From positions 155,254-219,253 of the forward strand of contig VZSF01006845.1 in NCBI GenBank assembly GCA_013398295.1: a stretch of 64,000 nucleotides of DNA, given 5' to 3'. This DNA is from Chionis minor. Taxonomy: Eukaryota > Chordata > Aves > Charadriiformes > Chionididae. This document shows positions 63,942 through 64,000 of this stretch, piece after piece (within the stretch, counting starts at the first letter, position 1; each line of letters starts with the position of its first letter). Under the pieces are notes generated by a model, which did no database searches, was not told the DNA's origin, and worked only from the letters and a program-made list of their open reading frames with translations. Position numbers and translations under genes: made by a program.

Positions 63942-64000
63942 CACAGTCCCGTCCCGTCCCCCCCCCCTTCCCTAAACCCGCGGCCGTGGACAGCGCGACA

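Larger units (their letters stand above)
54709..64000. other. GC-rich intergenic region upstream of DIS3L2
   Basis: From the CpG island to the right edge the DNA is GC-rich. It contains many long but unconvincing open frames on both strands, as expected where stop codons are rare. None shows a recognisable domain, a signal peptide with consistent exons, or matching splice borders. A good donor-like AGG|GTAAGT occurs near 55690 on the plus strand without an identifiable exon. I see a few short minisatellites, C runs near 56815 and 63959, and the promoter-like sequence at the far right. Confidence 0.6.

Noticed and set aside
1..64000. tRNA, snRNA, microRNA and CRISPR-like structures
   Set aside because: I found no recognisable tRNA boxes, snRNA consensus or regular repeat-spacer array. 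A covariance-model scan was not possible.

Overview
This window is nuclear DNA from a bird. It contains degenerate CR1 LINE fragments and a complete solo LTR of the ERVL-like type that is common in avian genomes. It also carries small exons, with vertebrate splice signals, of one recognisable gene, DIS3L2 (the 3'-5' exoribonuclease that degrades uridylated RNA). I cannot name the species.

About 54.7 kb of the window is the 5' part of DIS3L2, read on the minus strand. A CpG-rich, TATA-less promoter with an ETS motif lies near 54.0-55.1 kb. After it, from right to left, come a short non-coding exon 1 (donor at 54627), a 695-bp coding exon 2 (52018-51324), exon 3 (35448-35290), exon 4 (34988-34846), exon 5 (29001-28948) and exon 6 (24764-24663). 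All coding junctions have AG/GT borders and matching phases, giving 384 codons without a stop. Exons 3-6 match the known DIS3L2 N-terminus up to the middle of the first cold-shock domain. No later exon was recognised in the remaining 24.6 kb, so the rest of CSD1, CSD2, the RNB nuclease domain and the S1 domain should lie beyond the left edge.

The most interesting observation is exon 2. It is fully open, in frame with exon 3, and would add 267 residues before the methionine that aligns with the start of human DIS3L2. The extension looks mostly disordered, with acidic patches and a strongly basic RKKHKKRGR stretch. An in-frame stop in exon 1, 45 nt upstream, makes ATG 52017 the natural start of the spliced product.

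The introns are ordinary AT-rich avian sequence. They hold a 521-bp solo LTR with a perfect 5-bp target-site duplication (50202-50722), an old CR1 reverse-transcriptase fragment (about 45.06-45.64 kb), two CR1 3'-end remnants, a 32-bp tandem duplication and simple repeats.

From about 54 kb to the right edge the DNA becomes GC-rich. I find no convincing protein-coding gene there. A CCAAT/TATA promoter-like sequence sits at the far right edge, where the divergent neighbour (NPPC in mammals) might begin.
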